Assembly: GCA_035519535.1 (NCBI GenBank)
Contig: DATIWF010000077.1
Location: forward strand, 1-64,000
Length of the DNA stretch: 64,000 nucleotides
Direction of reading: 5' to 3'
Origin: DATEGZ01 sp035519535
GTDB taxonomy: Bacteria > Acidobacteriota > Vicinamibacteria > Vicinamibacterales > SCN-69-37
In this document: in pieces, positions 18,641 to 26,232 of the stretch
How the letters are laid out: each line of letters opens with the position of its first letter
Position numbering within the stretch: position 1 is the first letter of the stretch
Notes under the pieces: generated by a model
Database searches by the model: none
The model's input: only the letters and a program-made list of their open reading frames with translations
Told to the model about the DNA's origin: nothing
Position numbers and translations under genes: made by a program

Positions 18641-19515
18641 GCCGTCTTCTCCACGACGCGCAGCCGCGCGCTGCGCGCGCGCGCGTTGCGCCGGATCTCC
18701 GCGTCGCCGGGCACCACCGGCTTCTTCGTCAGCAGCCGGACCGTCCCGTCGGCCGCCTGCCGGCGAAACGTGTGCTTGACCACGCGGTCCTCGAGCGAAT
18801 GGAACGCAATGACCGCCAACCGCGCGCCGGGCCCGAGCGCCGCCACGGCCTCGTCCAGAAAACGATCGAGGCCGTCGAGCTCCCGGTTCACCCAGATCCG
18901 CAGGGCCTGGAACGTGCGCGTCGCTGGGTCGATGCGCTGCCTCCCCCGCCCGCCGGCCGCGGCGCGTACGGCCGACGCCAGTGTTGCCGTGTCCGTCAGA
19001 ACCTGGCGGGACCGCGCGCGCACAATGGCGCGCGCGATCCGCCGGGCATGGCGCTCCTCCCCGAAGCGCCAAATCACATCCGCCAACGTCGCCTCATCCG
19101 CTGTTGCGATGAGGTCGGCCGCCGTCGGCCCGGCCGATCGATCCATCCGCATGTCGAGCGGTCCGGCCGTCCGAAAACTGAAGCCGCGCGACGCGTCGTC
19201 GAGCTGAAGCGACGACACGCCGAGATCGGCGACGATCCCGTCGACCTGACGGACGCCGCGCGCCGCGAGCACGCGCGTCAGGTCGCGATAGTCCGCGTGC
19301 ACGAGCTCCACGCGTGCGGCGGCCTCGTCCAGGCGCGCGCGCGCCTCGGTCAGCGCCTCCGCGTCGCGGTCGAGGCCGATCAGCCGGCCCGCGCCGGCCG
19401 CCAGGAGGGCCGCGGCGTGGCCGCCCAATCCCACCGTGGCGTCGACGTAGAGCCCATCAGGCCGCGGCCGCAGGTACGACACGACCTCGGCCACCAGCAC
19501 GGGCTCATGCCGCAC
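18637..19515 (-). CDS. rsmH: 16S rRNA m4C1402 methyltransferase RsmH (MraW)
   Basis: A SAM-dependent methyltransferase that N4-methylates C1402 of 16S rRNA. 292 residues. N-terminal HEPVLVAEVVSYL is followed by the SAM motif VDATVGLGGHAAALL (about 24-38), then GIVADLGVSSLQLDDASRGFSF and a C-terminal FHSLEDRVVKHTF, all family hallmarks. It lies two bases after the mraZ stop and overlaps ftsL by four bases. Confidence 0.97.
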   Translation of the reverse strand: MRHEPVLVAEVVSYLRPRPDGLYVDATVGLGGHAAALLAAGAGRLIGLDRDAEALTEARARLDEAAARVELVHADYRDLTRVLAARGVRQVDGIVADLGVSSLQLDDASRGFSFRTAGPLDMRMDRSAGPTAADLIATADEATLADVIWRFGEERHARRIARAIVRARSRQVLTDTATLASAVRAAAGGRGRQRIDPATRTFQALRIWVNRELDGLDRFLDEAVAALGPGARLAVIAFHSLEDRVVKHTFRRQAADGTVRLLTKKPVVPGDAEIRRNARARSARLRVVEKTA

Positions 19516-19516
19516 C

Positions 19517-19957
19517 TCAGATGCCGAACTCCGCGAGCGCCCGCGCGTCGTCGTCCGTGAACGGCTCGCGCTTGAGCTTCGCCAGGAAGCGCTCGTGGTT
19601 CCAGACCTCGAGAAAATCCACCTGGCCGAGCACGTCCACGTCGCCCGTCATGCTCGCGGCCTCGCGCAGGCGCGCCGGAATCAGCACGCGCCCTTGCACG
19701 TCGAACTCGCCCACCTGCCCGTAGAAGTTCACGCGGTCGAGGAACTTCGCACGCGCCGGGTGGCTGCTCGGCATCCGCGCCAGCCGCTGCTCCACCGCGA
19801 GCCAGACCGCCATGGGATAGATGCGGACCGAATCCCCGCTGAGGCTCGTGACGTACAGACCAGCGCCATGCTGGTCCTCGACGAGCGCCCGGAAGGCGTT
19901 CGGGATTTTCAGCCGCCCTTTGTCGTCAATCCTGGCGGGATAGCTTCCCCGGAGCAC
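19517..19957 (-). CDS. mraZ: Transcriptional regulator MraZ
   Basis: The DNA-binding regulator that opens the dcw cluster and represses it by binding direct repeats in front of its own gene. About 146 residues with two AbrB-like SpoVT halves. The first begins LRGSYPARIDDKGRLKIPNAF, the second near VNFYGQVGEFDVQGRVLIPARLR. I chose the GTG at 19957 because it gives the family-typical start (Met-Leu-Arg-Gly) and is preceded by GGAG at a five-base spacing. A TTG at 19978 and a GTG at 19963 are in frame but would place the operator repeats inside the gene. Confidence 0.92.
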   Translation of the reverse strand: MLRGSYPARIDDKGRLKIPNAFRALVEDQHGAGLYVTSLSGDSVRIYPMAVWLAVEQRLARMPSSHPARAKFLDRVNFYGQVGEFDVQGRVLIPARLREAASMTGDVDVLGQVDFLEVWNHERFLAKLKREPFTDDDARALAEFGI

Positions 19958-19962
19958 GGCCA

Positions 19963-19987
19963 CTCCACTTTGCTCCAATTAACTCCA
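19963..19987 (-). promoter_or_regulatory. Three-copy MraZ operator, TGGAG every 10 bp
   Basis: Three exact TGGAG pentamers on the minus strand (plus-strand CTCCA at 19963-19967, 19973-19977 and 19983-19987) are spaced exactly 10 bp apart, one helical turn. MraZ of E. coli binds three TGGGA repeats with five-base spacers, so this matches in layout with a changed base order. The copy nearest the gene also supplies the GGAG ribosome site for the GTG at 19957. Confidence 0.75.
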
Positions 19988-19992
19988 CGCGC

Positions 19993-20021
19993 ATGGTAGA
20001 AGTACGGGCGGACCCTGTCAA
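19993..20021 (-). promoter_or_regulatory. Sigma-70-type promoter of the dcw cluster
   Basis: On the minus strand a perfect -35 TTGACA (20016-20021) is followed by a 17-bp spacer and a -10 TACCAT (19993-19998, four of six consensus bases). Transcription would start near 19986, inside the first TGGAG repeat of the MraZ operator, so bound MraZ would block the start site directly. Confidence 0.75.
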
Positions 20022-20125
20022 TTGCAAAGTACAGACAACACTAGGCTTACGCTATATTTTCGCCATGCTTGAAGAGCGAAGAAAGAGCGAACATCCAGCC
20101 GCGTGATAGGATTCTCGGTTCGTCC

Positions 20126-21205
20126 ATGTTGCGTGCGGGACTCATTGGCCTCCCCTCCTCCGGCAAGACCACCCTGTTTCAGTTGCTGACGAGCGCGCGC
20201 GAGGCGCCGCGCACGCACGGCAAGTCGGAAGCGAACGTCGGCGTGTCCCGTGTGCCCGACGAGCGCCTCGATCGATTGACCGCGCTCTTCCAACCGCAGA
20301 AGCGCGTGCCGGCGACGGTGGAGTTCGCGGACATGGCCGCCGGGCGCACGGACGCGAAGTCGCTCTTCGACGTCGTCGCGTATCGCAACGCGGACGCGCT
20401 CCTGCACGTGGTGCGCGCGTTTCGCGACGCCGCGGTGCCGCACCCGCAGTCGACGATCGACCCGCGGCGCGACGTACGCACGATCGAGGACGAGTTGATC
20501 CTCGCGGATCTCGCGGTCGCCGAACGGCGGCTCGAGCGGCTCGAGAAGGACCTGAAGAAGACGCCCTCGCCTGATCTCAAGAAGGAGCAGGAGATCCTCG
20601 TGCGGTGCAAGGCGTCACTCGAGGCGGGGCGGCCGCTCCGCACGCTCGGATTGGAGGGTGACGACGCGCGGCGGCTGCGCGGATTTCAGTTTCTGTCGGC
20701 GAAGCCGCTGCTCATCGTCATCAATCTCGACGAGGCCGACGTTCGCCTGGCCGACTCCGCCGCGTCGTCGCTCGGGCTGACCGAGACGTTGACCGAGATC
20801 CACGCGGCGGCCGTGGGCGTGTGCGCGAAGATCGAACTCGAAATCGCCCAGCTCGACGCCGCCGACGCGAAGGCGTTTCTCGACGACCTCGGCCTCACGG
20901 CCTCCGGGCTCGATCGGGTCATCCGCGCGGCGTACGAGCTGCTCGGGTACATCTCCTTCTTCACGGTCGGCGAGGACGAATGCCGCGCGTGGTCGATTCC
21001 GCGGCGCACGCCGGCGCAGGAAGCGGCCGGAGCGATTCACTCGGACATCCAGCGCGGGTTCATCCGTGCGGAGGTCGTCCCGTGCGATCGGCTCCTCGCG
21101 CGCGGGTCGCTGGCGGCGTGCCGCGATCACGGCGAATTGCGGCTCGAGGGAAAGGACTACCTCGTCGCAGACGGCGACGTGATCACGTTCCGGCATGCGA
21201 CGTAG
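20126..21205 (+). CDS. Divergent YchF/DUF933-type GTPase
   Basis: A 359-residue Obg-class P-loop protein related to YchF, an ATPase associated with ribosomes and redox stress. The P-loop is GLPSSGKT at 8-15 (YchF normally has NVGKS). The C-terminal TGS domain is well kept: FFTVGEDECRAWSIPRRTPAQEAAG, then IQRGFIRAEVV and the ending GKDYLVADGDVITFRH. Odd points are that the G3 region reads DMAAG at 69-73 and the usual glycine-rich GEGLGN loop after it is missing, while the G4 position reads NLDE (200-203). This may be the short paralogue rather than the universal YchF. The ATG at 20126 has no clear ribosome site. Its promoter region is shared back to back with the mraZ promoter. Confidence 0.8.
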   Translation: MLRAGLIGLPSSGKTTLFQLLTSAREAPRTHGKSEANVGVSRVPDERLDRLTALFQPQKRVPATVEFADMAAGRTDAKSLFDVVAYRNADALLHVVRAFRDAAVPHPQSTIDPRRDVRTIEDELILADLAVAERRLERLEKDLKKTPSPDLKKEQEILVRCKASLEAGRPLRTLGLEGDDARRLRGFQFLSAKPLLIVINLDEADVRLADSAASSLGLTETLTEIHAAAVGVCAKIELEIAQLDAADAKAFLDDLGLTASGLDRVIRAAYELLGYISFFTVGEDECRAWSIPRRTPAQEAAGAIHSDIQRGFIRAEVVPCDRLLARGSLAACRDHGELRLEGKDYLVADGDVITFRHAT

Positions 21206-21221
21206 GACGGCGGACGGGTTC

Positions 21222-21383
21222 GTCGGTACGTCAGGTACGTCGGGTACGTTGGGGCCGAGGAACCTGCATTTCAGTCAACCTCTTCCCGCTTGAAACAAAG
21301 TTGGCCAGCGTCAGCTCGTTCCTGGAACCCGACGTACCTGACGTACCTGACGTACCCGACGTACCCGACGTACCCGACGTACG
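21222..21383. repeat. Mirrored 9-nt tandem repeats GACGTACCY
   Basis: The right part (21331-21375) holds five tandem 9-mers, two GACGTACCT then three GACGTACCC, with a sixth partial copy to 21383. The left part (21222-21247) holds nearly three copies of the reverse complement (GTCRGGTAC units). The two arms, about 83 bp apart, can pair over roughly 25 bp. The element fills the gap between the YchF-like gene and the first glycosyltransferase of the glycan locus. A TACGAT hexamer at 21387-21392 follows. Confidence 0.85.
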
Positions 21384-21408
21384 TGATACGATGCGACCCG
21401 ACGCGTGA

Positions 21409-22449
21409 ATGATTCGGACCATCCTCGTGTGCGAAGCGCAAACGCCCTTCGTGCAGGGCGGGGCCGAGTTTCACGTCCGGGCGCTCGTCCGGGAGCTGCA
21501 GCGCGCGGGCTACGACGCCGAGCTCGTGAGCGTGCCCTTCAAGTGGTACCCCAAGCCTGAGATCCTCGCGCACGCTGCCGCATGGCGCCTCCTCGACTTG
21601 AGCGAGAGCAACGGCCGCCCGATCGATCTCGTGATCGCGACGAAGTTCCCGACCTATTTCGTCCGGCATCCGAACAAGACCGTGTGGCTGATCCACCAGC
21701 ACCGCGCGGCGTACGAGCTCATCGGCACGCCGTTCAGCGACTTCGGACACAGCGAAGCGGACGTGGCGCTGCGCGCGCGCCTGGTGGCACTCGACACGCA
21801 GATGCTCGGCGAATGCCGGCGCCGCTTCGCGAACTCGGCCAACACGGCGGCGCGCGCCCGGCGCTTCAACGGCGTCGACGTCGCGCCGCTCTACCATCCA
21901 CCGCGACTGGCGCCGGCGCTGCACGGCGGGCCCGCCGGGTCGTACGTGCTCTCGGTCGGGCGGCTGGAGGCGGTCAAGCGCGTCGATCTGGCCGTCAAGG
22001 CGCTCGCCCATGCGCCGCGCGACGTGTCGCTCGTCGTGGCCGGCACGGGGACCGAGCGGTCGGCGCTGGAATCGCTCGCGGCCTCGCTCGGGCTGGACGG
22101 CCGGGTCCGGTTTCTCGGCGAGGTCGGCGACGAGGAGCTCGTCGCGCTCTACGCCGGCGCGCTCGGGGTAATCTTTCCCCCGTACGACGAGGACTACGGC
22201 TACGTGACGATTGAGGCGTTTCTCGCGCACAAGCCAGTCGTGACGACGACCGACGCCGGCGGGCCGAACGAGTTCGTCGTCGACGGCGTCAACGGCTGCG
22301 TCTGCGAGGCGGACCCGCGGGCGCTCGGCGACGCGCTGGCTCGTCTGCACGCCGATCGTCCGCGCGCCGCCGCCTGGGGCGACGCGGGCTACGAACGGGC
22401 CCGCGCGATCACGTGGGCCGGCGTCATCGAACAGTTGGTGGGCGCGTGA
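21409..22449 (+). CDS. GT4 family glycosyltransferase
   Basis: A 346-residue GT-B glycosyltransferase opening the glycan locus. N-terminal TILVCEAQTPFVQGGAEFHVRALVREL is the acceptor-side domain with the GGAE motif. The donor domain begins YVLSVGRLEAVKRVDLAVKAL, and the sugar-nucleotide site reads PPYDEDYGYVTIEAF followed by VVTTTDAGGPNEFV. It probably adds one sugar to a lipid-linked glycan on the cytoplasmic face; donor and acceptor cannot be told. Its stop overlaps the next start (GTGA), so it leads a tightly coupled operon. A TACGAT at 21387-21392 could be its -10. Confidence 0.88.
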   Translation: MIRTILVCEAQTPFVQGGAEFHVRALVRELQRAGYDAELVSVPFKWYPKPEILAHAAAWRLLDLSESNGRPIDLVIATKFPTYFVRHPNKTVWLIHQHRAAYELIGTPFSDFGHSEADVALRARLVALDTQMLGECRRRFANSANTAARARRFNGVDVAPLYHPPRLAPALHGGPAGSYVLSVGRLEAVKRVDLAVKALAHAPRDVSLVVAGTGTERSALESLAASLGLDGRVRFLGEVGDEELVALYAGALGVIFPPYDEDYGYVTIEAFLAHKPVVTTTDAGGPNEFVVDGVNGCVCEADPRALGDALARLHADRPRAAAWGDAGYERARAITWAGVIEQLVGA

Positions 22450-23429
22450 AACTGATCATCCAGATTCCATGCCTCAACGAGGCGGAGACGCTGCCCGCGA
22501 CGCTCGCGGACCTGCCGAAGTCCGTGCCGGGGATCGACGTCATCGAGACGCTCATCATCGACGACGGCTCGCGCGACAGCACGGTGCCGGTGGCGCGCGC
22601 GAACGGCGTCACGCACATCGTCCGCTTCCGGCGCCGCAAGGGGCTGGCGGCCGCGTTCATGGCCGGCATCGACGCGAGCCTGAAGGCCGGCGCGGATTTC
22701 ATCGTCAACACGGACGCGGACAACCAGTACGCCGGCGCCGACATCCCGCGCCTCCTCGCACCGCTCCAGAGCGGCCAGGCCGACATCGTCATCGGCGATC
22801 GCAACATCCGCGATCTCGCGCACATGTCGTGGCCGAAGAAGATGCTGCAGCGGCTGGGCAGCTGGGTCGTGCGCCAGGTCTCGGGCACGCAGGTGCCGGA
22901 CACCACGAGCGGCTTCCGCGCGTACACGCGCGAGGCGGCGCTCCGGATGACGATCGTCTCCGAGTTCTCCTACACCCTCGAGTCGATCATCCAGGCCGGC
23001 ACGAAGAAGATGGCGATCGCGCACGTGGCCGTCGGCAGCAACGCGCACACGCGGCCGTCGCGCCTCTTCGACAGCACGTACTCGTACATCAAGCAGTCGG
23101 CCGCCACCATCGTCCGCATCTACTCGATGTACGAGCCGCTCAAGGTCTTCACGTATCTCGGCGCGACGGTCTTTCTCGTCGGCTTCGCGATCTCGATGCG
23201 GTTCCTGTACTTCTTCCTGTTCACGCATGACAGCGCCGGCAAGGTCCAGTCGCTGATCCTGTCGGCGGTGCTGATGATCGTCGGATTCCAGGTCGTCCTC
23301 ATCGGGCTCGTGGCCGATGTGATCTCCGGCACCCGCAAGCTCCTCGAGGATCTGCTGTACCGCGTGCGGGCCATGGAGCTTCGCGCCGGACAGCCGACCG
23401 ACGGGCGCGGCAAGGACCAGGAGTCCTAG
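22446..23429 (+). CDS. GT2 polyprenyl-phosphate glycosyltransferase with two C-terminal membrane helices
   Basis: A 327-residue DPM1/GtrB-like enzyme from a GTG that overlaps the previous stop by four bases. The GT-A domain starts KLIIQIPCLNEAETLPATL, with TLIIDDGSRDST and FIVNTDADNQYAGADIPRLL (the DxD region), then GFRAYTREAAL. Two transmembrane helices follow (about 235-260 and 275-300). Enzymes of this build move a sugar from a nucleotide donor to undecaprenyl phosphate for later use outside. Sugar identity is unknown. One base pair separates its stop from the next, very similar, gene. Confidence 0.88.
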   Translation: MKLIIQIPCLNEAETLPATLADLPKSVPGIDVIETLIIDDGSRDSTVPVARANGVTHIVRFRRRKGLAAAFMAGIDASLKAGADFIVNTDADNQYAGADIPRLLAPLQSGQADIVIGDRNIRDLAHMSWPKKMLQRLGSWVVRQVSGTQVPDTTSGFRAYTREAALRMTIVSEFSYTLESIIQAGTKKMAIAHVAVGSNAHTRPSRLFDSTYSYIKQSAATIVRIYSMYEPLKVFTYLGATVFLVGFAISMRFLYFFLFTHDSAGKVQSLILSAVLMIVGFQVVLIGLVADVISGTRKLLEDLLYRVRAMELRAGQPTDGRGKDQES

Positions 23430-24290
23430 GTGGCCGATCCGGGCGCGGTCTCCGTCGTCATCCCGGCGTGCAACGAGGCGGGCGCGATCGGCGCCGTCGT
23501 GCGCGAGCTCACGGCGCAGGGGCCCTGGCGCGAGATTCTGGTCGTCGACGACGGATCGAGCGACGAGACGGGCGCGCAGGCGGCCGCCGCGGGGGCGCGC
23601 GTCCTGCGGCATCCGTACAACAAAGGCAACGGCGCCGCGGTCAAGACCGGCATCCGCGCGGCCACCGGCGAGTTCGTCCTGATCATGGACGGCGACGGGC
23701 AGCACCAGCCGGCCGATGCGCGGAAGATCGTCGCTCGCCTCGGCGAGTACGACCTCGTGGTCGGGGCCCGATCGAGCGGGACGCAGGCGGGATCCACGCG
23801 CCGCGCCGGGAACCGCGCGCTGAACGCGCTCGCAAGCTTTCTCACCGAGCGCCCGATTCCGGACCTGACGTCCGGATTTCGCGCCGCCCGGCGCGACGGC
23901 CTGCTCGAATTCCTCCACCTGCTCCCCAACGGCTTCTCGACGCCGACGACGACCACACTGGCCTTCATCAAGGCGGGTTACAACGTGACATTCGAGCCCG
24001 TGGACGCGCGCCCGCGCGTCGGGTCGTCGAAGATCCGCCTGTCACGCGACGGCCCGAAGTTTCTGCTGATCATGCTGCGCGTGATGACGATCTTCAGTCC
24101 GATGCGCGTGTTTCTGCCCATCGCGGCGGCGTCCTTTCTTCTGGGCGCCGGCTACGCGCTCTGGACGATCGTGACGCAGCGCCACGTCACGAACTCCTCG
24201 GTCCTGCTCATCATGCTGGCCGTCGTCGTCTTCCTCGTCGGGCTGGTGTCGGAGCAGGTGTCGGCGTTGCGCTTCGATGGCCGGAAATAG
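23430..24290 (+). CDS. GT2 polyprenyl-phosphate glycosyltransferase, second copy
   Basis: A 286-residue GT2 enzyme from a GTG directly after the previous stop. Motifs: SVVIPACNEAGAIGAVV, EILVVDDGSSDETG, LIMDGDGQHQPADARKIVARL, LTSGFRAARRDGLLEF. Two C-terminal membrane helices (about 228-250 and 258-280). The catalytic domain resembles that of the previous gene, suggesting an old duplication with a different sugar. The last 14 bases overlap the start of the following GT-C gene, which supports joint action: this enzyme charges the lipid carrier and the next uses it. Confidence 0.87.
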   Translation: MADPGAVSVVIPACNEAGAIGAVVRELTAQGPWREILVVDDGSSDETGAQAAAAGARVLRHPYNKGNGAAVKTGIRAATGEFVLIMDGDGQHQPADARKIVARLGEYDLVVGARSSGTQAGSTRRAGNRALNALASFLTERPIPDLTSGFRAARRDGLLEFLHLLPNGFSTPTTTTLAFIKAGYNVTFEPVDARPRVGSSKIRLSRDGPKFLLIMLRVMTIFSPMRVFLPIAAASFLLGAGYALWTIVTQRHVTNSSVLLIMLAVVVFLVGLVSEQVSALRFDGRK

Positions 24291-25506
24291 AGCGGTGCTG
24301 GTCGCGGCGGCCGCCGGCCTGCTGCTGCGGCTCGCCTTCGGGCTCGGCTACTGGGTCGGCGAGCCGCTCACACGCGACGAGCAGGAGTATCTGTCGCTCG
24401 CGCGCAGTCTGGCCGCCGGCCGGGGTTTCGTCTACGACGACGCGCTCGGCGCCGGCGGACCGGCGGACCCCTTCGATCGCGCGCCCGGGTATCCCGCGTT
24501 TCTGGCCCTGGTCGGCGGAGGCCATGCGATCGCGACCGAGGTGCCGGCCGTCGTCAAGATCGCGCAGGCGTTCGCAGCCGTCTTCGGCATCCTGATTGCG
24601 GGCGCGATCGCGGAGAGGCTGGCCGGCTCGCGAAGTGCGGCGGTCGCCGCCTGGATCGCCGCGGTGTACCCGCCGCTCGTCGCGGTCTCCGCGCGGGCGT
24701 TCAGCGAGGCGCTGTTCTGGCCGCTCGGGCTGGCGGCCGCGGCCCTCTTGTCGCATGCCGCGCGCGCGACGGGATCGAGCTCCACGAAGACCGCCGCCGT
24801 GGCCGGCCTCGTCGCGGGCGTGGCGGCGCTGGTGCGGCCGGCGATGATCGTGTTCGTGGCGGTGGCCGCCTGCTGGCTGCTCTGGCGCCGCTGGCCGGCG
24901 CGCGTGGTGGCCTTCACGCTGGGCGCCGCCTTGGTCGTGGCGCCCTGGACCGCGCGCAACTACCGGGTCGACGGTCGCCTCGTTCTCATCGCTGCCGACG
25001 GCGGCGTGAACTTCTGGATCGGCAATCATCCCAAAGCCGTCGGCGATGGCGACCTCGCCGCGAACGACGCCTTGAAGATCGCGCATGCGAGTTTCCGGAG
25101 CGCGCACCCGAACCTGACGGAGCGTGAACTGGAGCCCGCGTACTATCGCGAGGCCTTCGGCTGGATCGCCGCGGATCCGACGGGCTGGCTCGCGCTCGAG
25201 GCCCGGAAGCTGTTCTATCTCGTCGTGCCCGTCGGTCCGTCGTACCGGTTGCACTCGCTGCGCTACGAGGCGGCGTCGGCCGGGTCCTATCTGCTGATCC
25301 TGCCGATGGCCATCGTCGGCGTGCGGCGGCTGGGCGAGGCCCGAAAGATCACGCCGGGCCTGTGGCTGCTTGCCGGATCGGCCGTACTCACGGCGCTCGT
25401 CTTCTTTCCGCAGGAGCGCTATCGACTCTCGGTCATCGATCCCGTGCTGATCGTCTGCGCCGGCACGGCGTGGGCGCGCGGGCGCGACGCGATGGGCCTC
25501 GCATGA
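24277..25506 (+). CDS. GT-C membrane glycosyltransferase (GT39/ArnT-like)
   Basis: A 409-residue multi-spanning protein of the GT-C class. The first periplasmic loop carries the acidic pair in PLTRDEQEYLSLARSLAAGRGF, the usual catalytic position of GT39 and ArnT-like enzymes. GYPAFLALVGG follows, and about nine further membrane helices. A later loop reads VNFWIGNHPKAVGDGD. Such enzymes transfer a sugar from a polyprenyl-phosphate carrier to a glycan, lipid or protein on the outer side of the inner membrane. It is sandwiched between two GT2 lipid-sugar synthases. Acceptor unknown. Confidence 0.82.
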   Translation: MAGNRAVLVAAAAGLLLRLAFGLGYWVGEPLTRDEQEYLSLARSLAAGRGFVYDDALGAGGPADPFDRAPGYPAFLALVGGGHAIATEVPAVVKIAQAFAAVFGILIAGAIAERLAGSRSAAVAAWIAAVYPPLVAVSARAFSEALFWPLGLAAAALLSHAARATGSSSTKTAAVAGLVAGVAALVRPAMIVFVAVAACWLLWRRWPARVVAFTLGAALVVAPWTARNYRVDGRLVLIAADGGVNFWIGNHPKAVGDGDLAANDALKIAHASFRSAHPNLTERELEPAYYREAFGWIAADPTGWLALEARKLFYLVVPVGPSYRLHSLRYEAASAGSYLLILPMAIVGVRRLGEARKITPGLWLLAGSAVLTALVFFPQERYRLSVIDPVLIVCAGTAWARGRDAMGLA

Positions 25507-26225
25507 CGCTGCTCGTCGTCCTGCCGACCTACAACGAGCGGCCGAACATCGAGCGTGTGAGCGAGGCGATCCTCCGGTATCCCTGGACGCGACTGCTGGT
25601 CGTGGACGACGGATCGCCGGACGGCACGGGACAGCTTGCGGATGCGCTGGCCGCGAAGTCGGGCGGGCGCATGGAGGTGCTGCATCGAACCGGGTCGCGC
25701 GGGCTCGGCCTGTCGTACGTCGACGGCCTGCGCCGCGCGCTGGCGACCGACGCCGACGCGATCGGCCAGATGGACGCGGACCTCTCGCACGACCCGGCAT
25801 ACCTGCCCGACCTGCTGGCGGCGCTCGATCGCTTCGACCTCGCGATCGGGTCGCGGTACCTGCACGGCGTGAGCGTCGTGAACTGGCCGCTGCATCGCAT
25901 CGCGCTCAGCGCGTTCGCCAACCGCTACATCCGGCTCGTGACGGGCCTGGCGGCGCACGACTGCACGAGCGGCTTCCGGCTCTGGCGGCGCGAGGCGCTG
26001 GCGAAGCTGCCGCTCGACCACGCGGAGGCCAGCGGCTACGCGTTCCTCACGGAGATGCTCTACGAAGCCGCGCGCCTCGGCTGTCGCATCGGCGAAGTGC
26101 CGATCGTGTTCGTCGAGCGTCGCGAGGGATACTCGAAGGTGTCGAGCCACGTGCTCTTCGAGTCCCTGGTCACCCCCTGGCGCCTCGTCATGCGCGGCGG
26201 GCGCGTGACCGGTGCGCCCCGATGA
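25503..26225 (+). CDS. Polyprenyl-phosphate mannose synthase-like GT2 (DPM1 type, no membrane helices)
   Basis: A 240-residue soluble GT2, start ATG overlapping the previous stop by four bases. It reads like bacterial dolichol-phosphate mannose synthase: LLVVLPTYNERPNIERV, LLVVDDGSPDGTGQLAD, IGQMDADLSHDPAYLPDLL, AIGSRYLHGVSVVNWPLHR and TSGFRLWRREAL, then GYAFLTEML and VPIVFVERREGYSKVS. It should make a polyprenyl-phosphate hexose from a nucleotide sugar. The sugar is probably mannose by family, but that is inference. A second gene of the same type lies at 45602 on the other strand. Confidence 0.88.
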   Translation: MTLLVVLPTYNERPNIERVSEAILRYPWTRLLVVDDGSPDGTGQLADALAAKSGGRMEVLHRTGSRGLGLSYVDGLRRALATDADAIGQMDADLSHDPAYLPDLLAALDRFDLAIGSRYLHGVSVVNWPLHRIALSAFANRYIRLVTGLAAHDCTSGFRLWRREALAKLPLDHAEASGYAFLTEMLYEAARLGCRIGEVPIVFVERREGYSKVSSHVLFESLVTPWRLVMRGGRVTGAPR

Positions 26226-26232
26226 TCGAGTC

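Noticed and set aside
19958..19978. TTG at 19978 as the mraZ start
   Set aside because: It would add seven residues not seen in the family and place two operator boxes inside the gene. The GTG at 19957 has GGAG at the right distance.
21331..21383. Possible CRISPR array
   Set aside because: The units are 9 nt and directly adjacent with no spacers, and no cas gene is present.
21231..21422. Small minus-strand frame encoding Thr-Ser-Gly repeats
   Set aside because: It is the translation of the 9-nt tandem array, whose period is a multiple of three. No ribosome site or partner supports a gene.
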